Made by a program: the position numbers and the translations under genes
Notes under the pieces: generated by a model
Database searches by the model: none
What the model was told of the DNA's origin: nothing
Seen by the model: only the letters and a program-made list of their open reading frames with translations
Shown: piece by piece, positions 16,092 to 24,750 of the stretch
How positions within the stretch are numbered: the first letter of the stretch is position 1
Layout: each line of letters opens with the position of its first letter
Assembly (NCBI RefSeq): GCF_003253115.1
Contig: NZ_QEQF01000001.1
Coordinates: 558,001 to 622,000 of the forward strand
DNA length: 64,000 nucleotides
Direction: 5' to 3'
Source: Haemophilus_A paraphrohaemolyticus_A
Lineage (GTDB): Bacteria; Pseudomonadota; Gammaproteobacteria; Enterobacterales; Pasteurellaceae

Positions 16092-16168
16092 TGGTGCGAC
16101 TAGCTGGACTCGAACCAGTGCCCCCCACCATGTCAAGGTGGTGCTCTAACCAACTGAGCTATAGTCGC
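16092..16168 (-). tRNA. tRNA-Val (anticodon GAC)
   Basis: The minus strand reads GCGACTATAGCTCAGTTGGT and ends TAGTCGCACCA, a 77-base tRNA with encoded CCA. The anticodon stem CCACC/GGTGG encloses TTGACAT, giving anticodon GAC for valine. The T-arm contains GGTTCGAGTCC. It has a 17-bp spaced sigma70 promoter directly upstream and served as an attachment site, judged by the neighbouring integrase remnant. Confidence 0.97.
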
Positions 16169-16181
16169 ATAATTGGTTTGT

Positions 16182-16210
16182 ATTCTATTGAAAAAGCAGA
16201 AATGATGCAA
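16182..16210 (-). promoter_or_regulatory. Promoter of tRNA-Val
   Basis: On the minus strand, TTGCAT (16205-16210) and TAGAAT (16182-16187) are separated by exactly 17 bp, predicting a start near 16175, a few bases upstream of the mature tRNA 5' end. Confidence 0.75.
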
Positions 16211-16256
16211 CTCTTTTTCGCATCAAGCGGTTATTTATACATCATATTTTGCAAAT

Positions 16257-16955
16257 TTATAGATCGTCAATCACCACATAAATTTTTGATACAGGACCGT
16301 GTACGCCAACCACTTTGATTAACTCAATATCCGCTGTCGCACTTGGGCCTGAGATAATGTTGATACAAGATGGCATACGTTCGCCTGCTTGGGCTTTTTG
16401 GTGCAAAATTTGTGCTAATTGTGCCACGCGTGGCAATACTTGGCTTTTACGTACTACGACAACAGAAGTCGTTGGAAGCAAGCTGGTTGAACGCCCATTG
16501 TCTTTGGTCGCAAATAACACGATACCACCAGACTCGGTTAAACCGTATTCAGCGTGAACGATCCCGATGTTTGCCGCTGCAGATTTCACGATGTTTTCTT
16601 CATCTTGCTGGAAATCCCACACGAAGCTGTCGAAGTGTGCTTTTACCGCATCAGTAATGCCCAATGCATTTAAACGTGCATCGTTATTTAACACCACGCT
16701 ACCGCCACCGTATTTTTGGCAAACATCCACAACGGCTTGTGCAACATCAGCTTCTTTGGTTTCTACCACATCCACCAGTAACACTTTAGCGAAGTTCATA
16801 AATTCTTCGCAAAGCTCTTGTTGCGATAAATGGGTTAAGCGTGTGGTTGGGTGATCGTTAACAGGCGTATCCATTTGATCTGGCACGAGTTTACGTTCAC
16901 GCCCCATTTTCGCCGCCAATTTATTTAAAAAATTCTCTCTATTTTCTACGTTCAT
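16257..16955 (-). CDS. lutC: Lactate utilization protein LutC (YkgG family)
   Basis: LutC is the third subunit of the iron-sulfur L-lactate oxidation complex LutABC (E. coli YkgEFG). The 232-residue product belongs to the LUD domain family: GLTESGGIVL and STSLLPTTSVVVV are typical, as is the C-terminal ISGPSATADIELIKVVGVHGP. No cysteine cluster is present, as expected for this subunit. It is 12 bp downstream of lutB and ends the minus-strand lutABC operon, 88 bp before tRNA-Val. Confidence 0.92.
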   Translation of the reverse strand: MNVENRENFLNKLAAKMGRERKLVPDQMDTPVNDHPTTRLTHLSQQELCEEFMNFAKVLLVDVVETKEADVAQAVVDVCQKYGGGSVVLNNDARLNALGITDAVKAHFDSFVWDFQQDEENIVKSAAANIGIVHAEYGLTESGGIVLFATKDNGRSTSLLPTTSVVVVRKSQVLPRVAQLAQILHQKAQAGERMPSCINIISGPSATADIELIKVVGVHGPVSKIYVVIDDL

Positions 16956-16967
16956 TGTGTTGTCCTT

Positions 16968-18377
16968 TTATTTACGATTCGCAAACCACTCGCGGAAACT
17001 TTCACCTTCTGGCGTTGGTAAGTCACGTGCTTTTGTCCATTCGCCCAATGCACCTGCTTGGATTGGGGCTTTACCATTTTTGATAAATTTACCTGCCAAT
17101 TTCGCACCGATTTTCACGCCCGCATTCCAAAGCGTTGGATGTGAGTTGGCAAAAGTGAAACCTTTGATTTCAATTTGTTCAAGTTTCGGTGTAAGCCCTT
17201 CTTCCACCAATTTTTCACGGTGTTTTAAGATAAGCTGTGCCAGTGGAATTTTCACAGGGCAAACGCTGTTACACGCATTACACAATGAGCAAGCATATGG
17301 TAATTCTTTGAACTCATCGTAACCGCCAAGTAACGGAGAAATCACCGCACCGATTGGGCCTGGATAAATTGAGCCGTAGCCGTGTCCACCAATTTGGCGA
17401 TAAGCAGGGCAAGTGTTCAAGCACGCACCACAACGGATACAACGTAAAACTTCTTCAAATTCGCTCTCTAAAATTTTTGAACGACCGTTATCAACAATCA
17501 CTAAGTGAAAATCTTCAGGACCATCAACTTCACCTTCTAAGCGAGGGCCTGTTAACCAAGTATTGTAAGCGGTTAATTTCGCCCCCACCGCACTGCGGCA
17601 AAGCATGGTGATTAACACATCCACCTCTTTGAAAGTTGGAGCGATACGTTCCATTCCCATTACTGCGATGTGTGTTTTGGGTACCGTGGTAGCCAAACGT
17701 AAGTTACCTTCATTAGTTACCAAGCAGACAGAACCTGTTTCTGGCACGGCAAAGTTACAGCCTGAAATCCCAATATCGGCTTCTAAAAAATCTTTTCGTA
17801 AGGTTTTACGCACAAAAGCGTTCATCTCTTCTGGTTGTTCGCTGCCTTCATAGCCTAAAACTTCATGCAATTCTTTGCGAATACGGTGGCGATCTTTATG
17901 AATTGCAGGCACAACAATGTGAGAAGGTTTATCACCCACGATTTGTAGTAAGTATTCGCCCAAGTCGGTTTCTACCACTTTAATTCCTTCCGCTTCTAAA
18001 ACGTGGTTCATACCGATTTCTTCGGTTACCATCGATTTAGATTTCACAATGGTTTTTGCCTTTTTTTCTAATGCGACTTTGCGAATATAAGCGGTCGCTT
18101 CTTCAGCAGTTTCTGCAAAAAAGACTTTACCACCATTTTGCGTCACTTTTTCGCTTAATTGGTAAAGATACGCGTCTAGGTTTGCTAAAACGTGATTACG
18201 GAACTGTTTAGAAAGATCGCGCCACTCTTCCCAGTTACCTAATTCGTCTACCATTTTTTGGCGGTTTGCACCGATGGTTTCTTGAGCTTTTACCACCGCT
18301 TTACGCATAATTTCGTTATTAACTTGTTGGTCAACGCGTTGTTTAAATGGTAGCGTGCTTGTTTGTAAATGTGACAT
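16968..18377 (-). CDS. lutB: Lactate utilization protein LutB, iron-sulfur subunit (YkgF family)
   Basis: LutB carries the electron-transferring iron-sulfur clusters of the L-lactate oxidase complex. The 469-residue protein has an N-terminal LUD domain (AETAEEATAYIRKVALEKKA region and GCNFAVPETGSVCLVTNEGN) and then a dicluster ferredoxin segment with CIRCGACLNTCP and CSLCNACNSVCPVKIP, giving two 4Fe-4S sites. It is separated by a single base from lutA and 12 bp from lutC, so the three are co-transcribed. The complex is probably attached to the cytoplasmic side of the membrane. Confidence 0.94.
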   Translation of the reverse strand: MSHLQTSTLPFKQRVDQQVNNEIMRKAVVKAQETIGANRQKMVDELGNWEEWRDLSKQFRNHVLANLDAYLYQLSEKVTQNGGKVFFAETAEEATAYIRKVALEKKAKTIVKSKSMVTEEIGMNHVLEAEGIKVVETDLGEYLLQIVGDKPSHIVVPAIHKDRHRIRKELHEVLGYEGSEQPEEMNAFVRKTLRKDFLEADIGISGCNFAVPETGSVCLVTNEGNLRLATTVPKTHIAVMGMERIAPTFKEVDVLITMLCRSAVGAKLTAYNTWLTGPRLEGEVDGPEDFHLVIVDNGRSKILESEFEEVLRCIRCGACLNTCPAYRQIGGHGYGSIYPGPIGAVISPLLGGYDEFKELPYACSLCNACNSVCPVKIPLAQLILKHREKLVEEGLTPKLEQIEIKGFTFANSHPTLWNAGVKIGAKLAGKFIKNGKAPIQAGALGEWTKARDLPTPEGESFREWFANRK

Positions 18378-18378
18378 T

Positions 18379-19116
18379 TTAGGCTTCTCTCTCTTCTTGC
18401 ATTAACACTTCCGCAATGTGCATCACTTTTACGTTTTTCCCTTCACGGCTTAAACGACCAGCGATATTCATTAAGCAGCTTACGTCTGCACCGACTAAAT
18501 AATCAGGATCTACTTCTGAAATGTTAACTACTTTTTCTGTCACCATTTCACCTGAAATCTCTGCCATTTTTACCGAGAATGTGCCGCCGAAACCGCAGCA
18601 AGTTTGTTGGTTGTGAATTGGCATTAACTCTAACCCTTTTACATTTTGAAGTAGAGTTAATGGCTCATTCACCACGCCTAATTTACGCGTTAAGCTGCAA
18701 GATGGGTGATAAACGGCTTTGCCTGTTAAGCGTGCGCCCACGTTGGTTTTTCCTAAAACATTCACAATAAAAGCGGTTAAATCATGGAAACGATTTGCAA
18801 CTTTTTCTGCACGTTTTGCCCATTCAGGTTCACCAAAACGAGTGAAATATTCTGAGTAGTTTTTGATTGCATATACGCAAGAACCCGCTGGGGCTACAAT
18901 TGGATAATCATTCACTTCAAAAGTTTCAACTAATTTTTTCATTCCTGCTACGGCATCTTTTGCATATCCGCTGTTAATTGCAGGTTGTCCACAACAGCCT
19001 TGTTTTTCAAGGAAAATCACGTTACAGCCTAGTTTTTCGAGCAATAACACGCTGTTTTTCGCCACATTGCTTTTTATAATGTCTGCGATACAGGTTACAT
19101 AAAAATTCACGTTCAT
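18379..19116 (-). CDS. lutA: Lactate utilization protein LutA (YkgE family)
   Basis: LutA is a CCG-domain protein resembling the heterodisulfide-reductase or GlpC cysteine-rich subunit, and is part of L-lactate oxidation to pyruvate. From the ATG at 19116 (MNVNFYVTCIADIIKSNVAK) it is 245 residues; a GTG 12 bases upstream is less likely because AGGTGGG then serves as ribosome-binding site. Two cysteine-rich motifs are intact: GCCGQPAINSGY near residue 65 and CCGFGGTFSVK near 190. It is the first gene of lutABC. Confidence 0.92.
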   Translation of the reverse strand: MNVNFYVTCIADIIKSNVAKNSVLLLEKLGCNVIFLEKQGCCGQPAINSGYAKDAVAGMKKLVETFEVNDYPIVAPAGSCVYAIKNYSEYFTRFGEPEWAKRAEKVANRFHDLTAFIVNVLGKTNVGARLTGKAVYHPSCSLTRKLGVVNEPLTLLQNVKGLELMPIHNQQTCCGFGGTFSVKMAEISGEMVTEKVVNISEVDPDYLVGADVSCLMNIAGRLSREGKNVKVMHIAEVLMQEEREA

Positions 19117-19345
19117 TTGAATTCCCACCTAATAAATAAAAATAAGAAATAATCGTATTTAGAAAGCCATAAATGACAAAAGGAAGCAAATGCTTCCTTT
19201 TAGTGTTTTTCCTATAGCTGACGCCATAGGTTACGCATAAGTAAGCCCCTTTGGGACTTTCAAGCGGTTATGTTTTAAATTTCTTACATTCAGCAATGAG
19301 GTGCTGATTTATGCTTATCCTAGGGCAAAAGCCCTAGGAAATTAT
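19117..19345 (-). other. Hairpin-rich region between lctP and lutA
   Basis: Read on the minus strand it contains, in order, CCTAGGGC-TTTT-GCCCTAGG (19319-19338), TCAGCA-loop-TGCTGA, an imperfect AAGTCCC/GGGGCTT hairpin, a CCTATGG/CTATAGG hairpin and AAAAGGAAGC-ATTT-GCTTCCTTTT (19177-19200). The first and last can act as terminators for lctP. The lutABC promoter must also lie here or within read-through from lctP. No protein-coding frame is supported. Confidence 0.5.
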
Positions 19346-20950
19346 CTACACATTAAAGAATAATGGAATCACCGTTAAAGCAACAATTGCTGCAATAACA
19401 CCGTAGATAAACATTGGTACTACAGTTTTCTTAATGATTGCACCCTCTTGGTTTTCGATACCTAATACAGAGTTTACTGCTACGATGTTGTTGATACACA
19501 CCATATTACCCATTGCACCGCCTGCAGATTGTAATGCAAGAACAAGTGAAGCAGAGAGACCTGTAATTTCAGCTGTTGATAATTGTACACTACCGAATGT
19601 TAAGTTCGAAACGGTATTTGAACCTGAGAAAAATGCACCTACTGCACCTAAATATGATGCGAAAATTGTCCAATATTCCCCTGTCGCGTGAGCAAAGCTA
19701 CGACCGATGATTTTCACCATTGACTCATCGCCACCCACTAACATTAAGTTCACCATAATTAACGCGCCGATTAGAGCGATGAATGGGTTACGAACTTGTT
19801 TTAAGCTGCTTGAGAAAATACCTTTCACATTGCTTGCAGACATTGAGAACACAGGAATTGCGATTAATACTGTGATTACAAATGGAATCAACGCTGGTAC
19901 ATAAAGTAATTTATAGCTTGCGTTCATACCTGTGCCGAAGATATTTTTCAGGCTGAAAATTAAACCTTCACTGATCTCAAAGTGACCTAATGAACCTAAT
20001 TGCATACCGACCCATTCAGTCGCATTGTTCATCATTGCTTTGAATGGTAATTGTTTAACACGGGTTAAGATTAAGAAAACAATTAATAAACCTGTTGGTA
20101 ACAATGCTTTTGCAACTTCTTTACCTGTTACGGCGGTGTTATCTAAAGTATTTTCTACTTTCGCTAAACCAACGCCTTTATTTGCTAAGAAGATTGATAA
20201 GAACATACCAATTGCACCACCTACTAATGATGGGAACTCGTAGTTTACTTGAGCAAGTAAGAAATAAGGTGCTACGCAAGCTAATACACTTAAGTAAATG
20301 AAAACGATATTTTGACGAATTTCTTTCCAAGTTACGATAAAACTTAACGCAATCACAGGAATGATAAATGCCGCAATTGAGTGAATCGTTGCTGTCATAG
20401 AACCAATCTCTAAGATTTTATCTTCTGGAAGGTTCAATGGACCGAAACCGAACCATGTTGGTGTACCTACTGCACCGAATGAAACTGGCACTGAGTTCAT
20501 AATTAACGCAACAATCGCCACACGAATTGGGTTGAAACCTAAACCCACTAAGATTGGTGCTGCGATGGCTGCTGGTGTACCGAAGCCACTTGCCCCTTCA
20601 ATCATAAAAGCAAACGCCCAACCGATAATCATCAACTGTGCTACAGGGTTTGGGTTAATGTTACCTAACCATTTACGCAGTGTGTTTGTTACGCCAGACA
20701 CTTCCGAGAAGCGGTTAAAGAGAATCGCACCAAAAATAACCGTTACAGGCGTTAATACATCCACCACCGCTGATGCAATTTTTGCACTAATAATAGAAAC
20801 ATCCGTTGCAAAGAAGACCAAATGAATAATTAATACTACTGCTGCAATCCAAGGTAAAGCAACATAAGATGGAAGAGCATTACGTTTTACCATTAGGTAA
20901 ATCAATAATACTATTGGGAAAATACTAAGAAATAGAGCCATAAGGTTCAC
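19346..20950 (-). CDS. lctP: L-lactate permease
   Basis: LctP imports L- and D-lactate with protons across the inner membrane. The 534-residue product has about 13 hydrophobic helices and the family signatures MIEGASGFGTPAAIAAPILV (about residues 117-136), PVSFGAVGTPTWFGFG, and SGSNTVSNLTFG near the C-terminus. It lies directly upstream of lutABC on the same strand, so uptake and oxidation of lactate are encoded side by side. A CRP-like site lies about 95 bp before the start codon. Lactate use is important for host-associated Pasteurellaceae (established knowledge). Confidence 0.95.
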   Translation of the reverse strand: MNLMALFLSIFPIVLLIYLMVKRNALPSYVALPWIAAVVLIIHLVFFATDVSIISAKIASAVVDVLTPVTVIFGAILFNRFSEVSGVTNTLRKWLGNINPNPVAQLMIIGWAFAFMIEGASGFGTPAAIAAPILVGLGFNPIRVAIVALIMNSVPVSFGAVGTPTWFGFGPLNLPEDKILEIGSMTATIHSIAAFIIPVIALSFIVTWKEIRQNIVFIYLSVLACVAPYFLLAQVNYEFPSLVGGAIGMFLSIFLANKGVGLAKVENTLDNTAVTGKEVAKALLPTGLLIVFLILTRVKQLPFKAMMNNATEWVGMQLGSLGHFEISEGLIFSLKNIFGTGMNASYKLLYVPALIPFVITVLIAIPVFSMSASNVKGIFSSSLKQVRNPFIALIGALIMVNLMLVGGDESMVKIIGRSFAHATGEYWTIFASYLGAVGAFFSGSNTVSNLTFGSVQLSTAEITGLSASLVLALQSAGGAMGNMVCINNIVAVNSVLGIENQEGAIIKKTVVPMFIYGVIAAIVALTVIPLFFNV

Positions 20951-21008
20951 CTACAAAAAAGAAATATTTTTTTCTGATAGCAATTGCTAATCGGGCTCGA
21001 TTGTAAAC

Positions 21009-21060
21009 AACTTATTAAATAAAGATAGGATAATGTTACAGTTTTGTGAATTAGATCACG
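21009..21060 (-). promoter_or_regulatory. CRP-like site and promoter of lctP
   Basis: TGTGA-ATTAGA-TCACG (21045-21060) matches the CRP consensus TGTGA-N6-TCACA at nine of ten positions. On the minus strand a TATTTA -10-like element (21016-21021) places the start near 21009, so the CRP centre is about 43 bp upstream of it, close to the -41.5 of class II promoters. It is inferred to give catabolite-controlled lactate uptake. Confidence 0.6.
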
Positions 21061-21123
21061 CTTTTTAAGTTTAATTGATTAAAAAATAGAAGAACTATTT
21101 TCGAGATAATTCAAAAGAGGTAG

Positions 21124-21156
21124 CGATTTTTAGCCCAACTACCCAACTAAAATCGT
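21124..21156. repeat. Inverted repeat upstream of the MetE-family gene
   Basis: CGATTTTTAG and CTAAAATCG form a near-perfect stem with a 13-base loop in the divergent lctP/methyltransferase spacer. There is no T-run in a useful direction. It could be an operator or leader hairpin. Confidence 0.35.
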
Positions 21157-21184
21157 TTAGCGTGCTTTTAGTATAGGTTTAAAA

Positions 21185-21197
21185 TGAAAGTTATTCA
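21185..21197 (+). promoter_or_regulatory. Candidate MetR box
   Basis: TGAA-AGTTA-TTCA is an exact match to the MetR consensus TGAA-N5-TTCA, 88 bp before the MetE-family gene. By chance such a match is expected about once per 64 kb, so its location in this one intergenic region makes it a reasonable candidate. Confidence 0.5.
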
Positions 21198-21285
21198 TAA
21201 TAAAGAAACGAAATTTTCAACTTGAGTAAAGTGAAAGTTTGTTACAATTCTTATAACAGATTTAAATGACAACAAAGGATTTTTT

Positions 21286-22431
21286 ATGTCTCACCTTTTC
21301 CCAAATGCACAACCTCGTATTTCCGCCCCGTTCCGTTTTGATATTGTCGGCAGTTTTTTACGCCCTGAAACGTTAAAACACGCTCGTCAGCAATGTTCTT
21401 GTGGTGATATTTCTTGTGCAGATTTAACCCAGGTGGAAGATAGCGAAATTGCCAAACTGGTTGAACACCAAAAAGCGGTAGGCTTACACGCGGTGAGCGA
21501 TGGCGAATTCCGCCGTACATTCTGGCACTTAGATTTCTTGAGTGCCCTTGATGGTGTAGAAGAAGTAGATGCAGAAAAATTCTCAGTACAATTCAAACAT
21601 CACAACGTTCGTCCAAAAACCTTAAAAATCGTGGATAAAATTGATTTCTCTGAATCGCATCCATTTGTAGAGCATTTCCGTTCGTTACAAAAATTAGCAG
21701 GCGATACCGAAGTAAAATTAACCATTCCTTCGCCATCAATGTTGCATTTAATTACTAACGTACGTGCAACGGATTATGTGGCGATTCCACGTTACGAAAA
21801 CAACAACCAACAACTTTTAGATGATATTGCAGATGCTTACATCAAGGCAATGCAAATTTTCTACCAATTAGGCTGCCGTAATCTTCAATTAGACGACACA
21901 AGCTGGGGCGAATTTTGTGCAGAAGATAAGCGTAAAGCTTACCAAGAGCGAGGTTTCGATTTAGACCAAATCGCTAAAGATTACGTGTATATGGTAAACA
22001 AAATCATTGATGCGAAACCTGCTGATCTTGCGATTACGATGCACATTTGTCGCGGTAACTTCCGCTCAACGTGGTTCTCCTCAGGCGGTTATGAGCCTGT
22101 GGCAGAAACATTATTCGGCACTTGCCGTGTCGATGGTTTTTTCTTGGAATACGATAGCGACCGCTCGGGCGATTTCAAACCTCTCCGCTTTATTAAAGAT
22201 CAACAAGTGGTGCTTGGCTTGGTAACTTCAAAAAGTGGCGAACTCGAAAATCGTGATGAAATCATCGCTCGCATTAAAGAGGCAACGCAATATGTGGATA
22301 TCAATCAACTTTGCTTAAGCCCGCAATGTGGTTTTGCTTCAACCGAGGAAGGAAATATCTTGACCGAAGAACAACAATGGGCGAAACTTGCATTTATTCG
22401 AGAGATTGCCCGCGAAGTTTGGGGCGAATAA
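21286..22431 (+). CDS. Cobalamin-independent methionine synthase family protein (MetE C-terminal type, YxjG-like)
   Basis: The 381-residue product matches the catalytic domain of MetE but lacks the N-terminal domain, as in the YxjG/YxjH-type proteins. Family members transfer methyl groups to homocysteine or related thiols; the methyl donor for this shorter type is not certain. Landmarks are FDIVGSFLRPETLKHA near the start, SDGEFRRTFWHLDFL, the zinc-ligand segment MHICRGN near residue 248 and the C-terminal zinc cysteine in LSPQCGFASTEEGN. The start is fixed by AAAGGA upstream of the ATG. It forms a single unit with its own terminator and a MetR-type box upstream. Confidence 0.85.
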   Translation: MSHLFPNAQPRISAPFRFDIVGSFLRPETLKHARQQCSCGDISCADLTQVEDSEIAKLVEHQKAVGLHAVSDGEFRRTFWHLDFLSALDGVEEVDAEKFSVQFKHHNVRPKTLKIVDKIDFSESHPFVEHFRSLQKLAGDTEVKLTIPSPSMLHLITNVRATDYVAIPRYENNNQQLLDDIADAYIKAMQIFYQLGCRNLQLDDTSWGEFCAEDKRKAYQERGFDLDQIAKDYVYMVNKIIDAKPADLAITMHICRGNFRSTWFSSGGYEPVAETLFGTCRVDGFFLEYDSDRSGDFKPLRFIKDQQVVLGLVTSKSGELENRDEIIARIKEATQYVDINQLCLSPQCGFASTEEGNILTEEQQWAKLAFIREIAREVWGE

Positions 22432-22450
22432 AAAGAAATAACAACAGATG

Positions 22451-22479
22451 AAAAACGCACTTCGGTGCGTTTTCTTTTT
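22451..22479 (+). terminator. Terminator after the MetE-family gene
   Basis: AAAACGCAC-TTCG-GTGCGTTTT followed by CTTTTT; a stable UUCG tetraloop hairpin 20 bp after the stop codon and 12 bp before hemW. Confidence 0.93.
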
Positions 22480-22490
22480 AAGGTCAAACG

Positions 22491-23648
22491 ATGCAATTAA
22501 CCCTTCCACCGCTTAGCTTATATATTCATATTCCTTGGTGCGTGCAAAAATGCCCATATTGCGATTTCAACTCCCACGCACAAAAAGGCATTATTCCTGA
22601 AGCTGAATATATCGAACACCTACTTGCAGATTTATCGCAAGATTTGACCGCTTACAAAGAGGCTATTGGCGAGAGAAAAATCTATTCCATCTTTATTGGC
22701 GGCGGCACGCCAAGCCTATTTTCAGCCGAAGGCATCGGGCATTTATTGAGCGAAATTCAAAAACGCATTCCCTTTGAACAAGGCTTAGAAATTACCCTTG
22801 AAGCCAATCCTGGTACGGCAGAAGCAGAGCGTTTTATTGGTTACGCTAAAGCTGGTGTAACTCGCATTTCAATGGGGATTCAAAGTTTCGAGCCAGAAAA
22901 ATTACTCAAACTTGGGCGAATTCACGACAGCCAAGAGGCGAAACAAGCAGTCAAATTTGCTCAAAATGCTGCAAGTGCAGGCTTAAAAAGTTTTAACATC
23001 GATTTAATGCACGGCTTGCCAAACCAATCGGTAAAACAGGCATTGGAAGATTTAAAACAAGGTATTGCGTTAAACCCACCGCATCTTTCTTGGTATCAAC
23101 TCACCATTGAGCCAAACACAATGTTTTATTATCGCCAGCCAACATTGCCTGATGACGATGAGCTGTGGGATATTTTCGAACAAGGGCATCAGCTTTTAAC
23201 TGAAGCAGGCTACGAACAATACGAAACCTCTGCTTACTCTAAAAAAGGTTTTCAATGCCAACATAATTTAAACTACTGGCGTTTTGGTGATTACCTTGCC
23301 ATCGGCTGTGGTGCACACGGTAAAATTAGCTACCCAACGGGCGAAATTTACCGCTTTAGCAAAACCAAACATCCGAAAGGCTATATGCGTGGCGAATACC
23401 AATACAGCAAAGAGTTAATCGCCCTTGAAGATCGCCCTTTTGAGTTCTTTATGAACCGCTTCCGCTTACTCGAAGCTGTGCCAAAGGTAGAATTCGAAAT
23501 GTACACAGGGTTATCGGCAAAAGTGGTTAAACCTACAATGGATTGGGCGTTGGAGCAAAATTACATTACCGAAACCGAAACAGATTGGCAAATTACCCAA
23601 CACGGCAAGTTGTTCTTAAATGAACTGCTGGAGAAGTTTTTGGATTGA
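22491..23648 (+). CDS. hemW: Radical SAM haem chaperone HemW
   Basis: HemW binds haem and a 4Fe-4S cluster and is thought to insert haem into respiratory proteins; it was formerly annotated as a coproporphyrinogen oxidase. The 385-residue product has the CxxxCxxC radical-SAM motif as C17, C21 and C24 (CVQKCPYCDF), the GGGTPS glycine motif near residue 66 and the HemW C-terminal domain. HemN differs by a longer N-terminus and an extra cysteine after the motif, so HemW is the better call. It is followed by an uptake-signal hairpin. Confidence 0.93.
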   Translation: MQLTLPPLSLYIHIPWCVQKCPYCDFNSHAQKGIIPEAEYIEHLLADLSQDLTAYKEAIGERKIYSIFIGGGTPSLFSAEGIGHLLSEIQKRIPFEQGLEITLEANPGTAEAERFIGYAKAGVTRISMGIQSFEPEKLLKLGRIHDSQEAKQAVKFAQNAASAGLKSFNIDLMHGLPNQSVKQALEDLKQGIALNPPHLSWYQLTIEPNTMFYYRQPTLPDDDELWDIFEQGHQLLTEAGYEQYETSAYSKKGFQCQHNLNYWRFGDYLAIGCGAHGKISYPTGEIYRFSKTKHPKGYMRGEYQYSKELIALEDRPFEFFMNRFRLLEAVPKVEFEMYTGLSAKVVKPTMDWALEQNYITETETDWQITQHGKLFLNELLEKFLD

Positions 23649-23671
23649 TTAGCAAAAAAATTTAAGAAAAT

Positions 23672-23707
23672 AACCGCTTGTGATAAGATACAAGCGGTTT
23701 ATTTTTA
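23672..23707 (+). terminator. Uptake-signal hairpin terminator after hemW
   Basis: AACCGCTTGT (23672-23681) and ACAAGCGGTT (23690-23699) are perfect inverted uptake signals with an eight-base loop, followed by TATTTTT. Confidence 0.88.
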
Positions 23708-23722
23708 CGGAATTTTAACAAA

Positions 23723-24202
23723 ATGAATACCTTAAAAGCAGGCAATTTGGCCCCTCAATTTACCCTTTTAAATAAAAACGAACTCCCTGTTTCTCTCTCT
23801 CAATTTGTAGGCAAAAAAGTCCTTGTTTATTTCTACCCAAAAGCCCTCACACCAGGTTGCACCACTCAAGCTTGCGCCTTACGTGATAGCCGCTCAGAAC
23901 TTAACGCTTTAAACGTTGAAGTACTTGGCATTAGCCCAGATCTTCCGAAAAAATTAGCTCAATTTATTGAGAAAAAAGAGCTGAACTTTACGCTGCTTTC
24001 AGATCCAGAACATCAAGTAGCAGAAGCCTTTGGTGTATGGGGCGAGAAAAAATTTATGGGCAAAACCTATAACGGCATTCATCGCATTAGCTTTTTAATC
24101 AATGAGCAAGGCGTGATCGAAAAAGTATTTGATAAATTTAAAACTAGCGAACATCATCAAATGGTAATTGATTACCTAAAAGGGGAAAATTATGGGGCAT
24201 AA
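23723..24202 (+). CDS. bcp: Thioredoxin-dependent thiol peroxidase Bcp
   Basis: Bcp (AhpC/TSA peroxiredoxin, PrxQ type) reduces hydrogen peroxide and lipid hydroperoxides in the cytoplasm. The 159-residue protein carries the peroxidatic cysteine C46 and resolving cysteine C51 in TPGCTTQAC, the five-residue spacing of the alpha-type atypical two-Cys class. The active-site arginine is expected in the later GIHRISFLI region. Its last 11 bases overlap the start of gmhB, so the two genes are translationally coupled. Confidence 0.94.
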   Translation: MNTLKAGNLAPQFTLLNKNELPVSLSQFVGKKVLVYFYPKALTPGCTTQACALRDSRSELNALNVEVLGISPDLPKKLAQFIEKKELNFTLLSDPEHQVAEAFGVWGEKKFMGKTYNGIHRISFLINEQGVIEKVFDKFKTSEHHQMVIDYLKGENYGA

Positions 24203-24740
24203 AGCTATTTTTTTAGATCGCGACGGTACAATCAATATTGATCACGGTTACGTGCATAAAATCGACCATTTCCAATTTATCGAAGGCGTAGGCAAAGCGT
24301 TAAAACAGCTGCAAGATAAAGGCTATTTACTCGTGTTGGTCACAAATCAATCAGGTATTGCACGTGGTTATTTCAGCGAAGAGCAATTTACCCAACTAAC
24401 TGAATGGATGGATTGGTCGCTTGATGAAGATTATGGCGTGGTGCTTGATGGTATTTATTACTGCCCACATCATCCCGAAGGCAAAGGCGAATATCGTGAA
24501 GATTGCGATTGCCGTAAGCCCAAAGCAGGAATGTTCTTCCAAGCGATTAAAGATCTCAACATTGACCCAGCCAAATCGTATATGGTGGGCGATAAATTAG
24601 AAGATTTGCTGGCTGCCGAAGCTGCAGGTGTGCAAACTAAAGTACTAGTTAAAACAGGCAAAGAAATTACAGAAACAGGACGAGAAAAAGCGGATTTAGT
24701 GCTTGATAGCTTGGTGGATTTGGTGAGATTTGTGAAATAA
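24192..24740 (+). CDS. gmhB: D-glycero-beta-D-manno-heptose 1,7-bisphosphate 7-phosphatase
   Basis: GmhB removes the 7-phosphate in ADP-heptose synthesis for the lipopolysaccharide inner core. The 182-residue HAD-superfamily protein has the nucleophile motif FLDRDGTIN (residues 8-16), the TNQSGIARGYF segment typical of GmhB, and the zinc-finger ligands of CPHH and CDCRKPKAGM. The GDKLEDLLAA motif completes the active site. It overlaps bcp. A near-palindrome follows between it and the convergent rlmD. Confidence 0.94.
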   Translation: MGHKAIFLDRDGTINIDHGYVHKIDHFQFIEGVGKALKQLQDKGYLLVLVTNQSGIARGYFSEEQFTQLTEWMDWSLDEDYGVVLDGIYYCPHHPEGKGEYREDCDCRKPKAGMFFQAIKDLNIDPAKSYMVGDKLEDLLAAEAAGVQTKVLVKTGKEITETGREKADLVLDSLVDLVRFVK

Positions 24741-24750
24741 CTTCAAGCGA

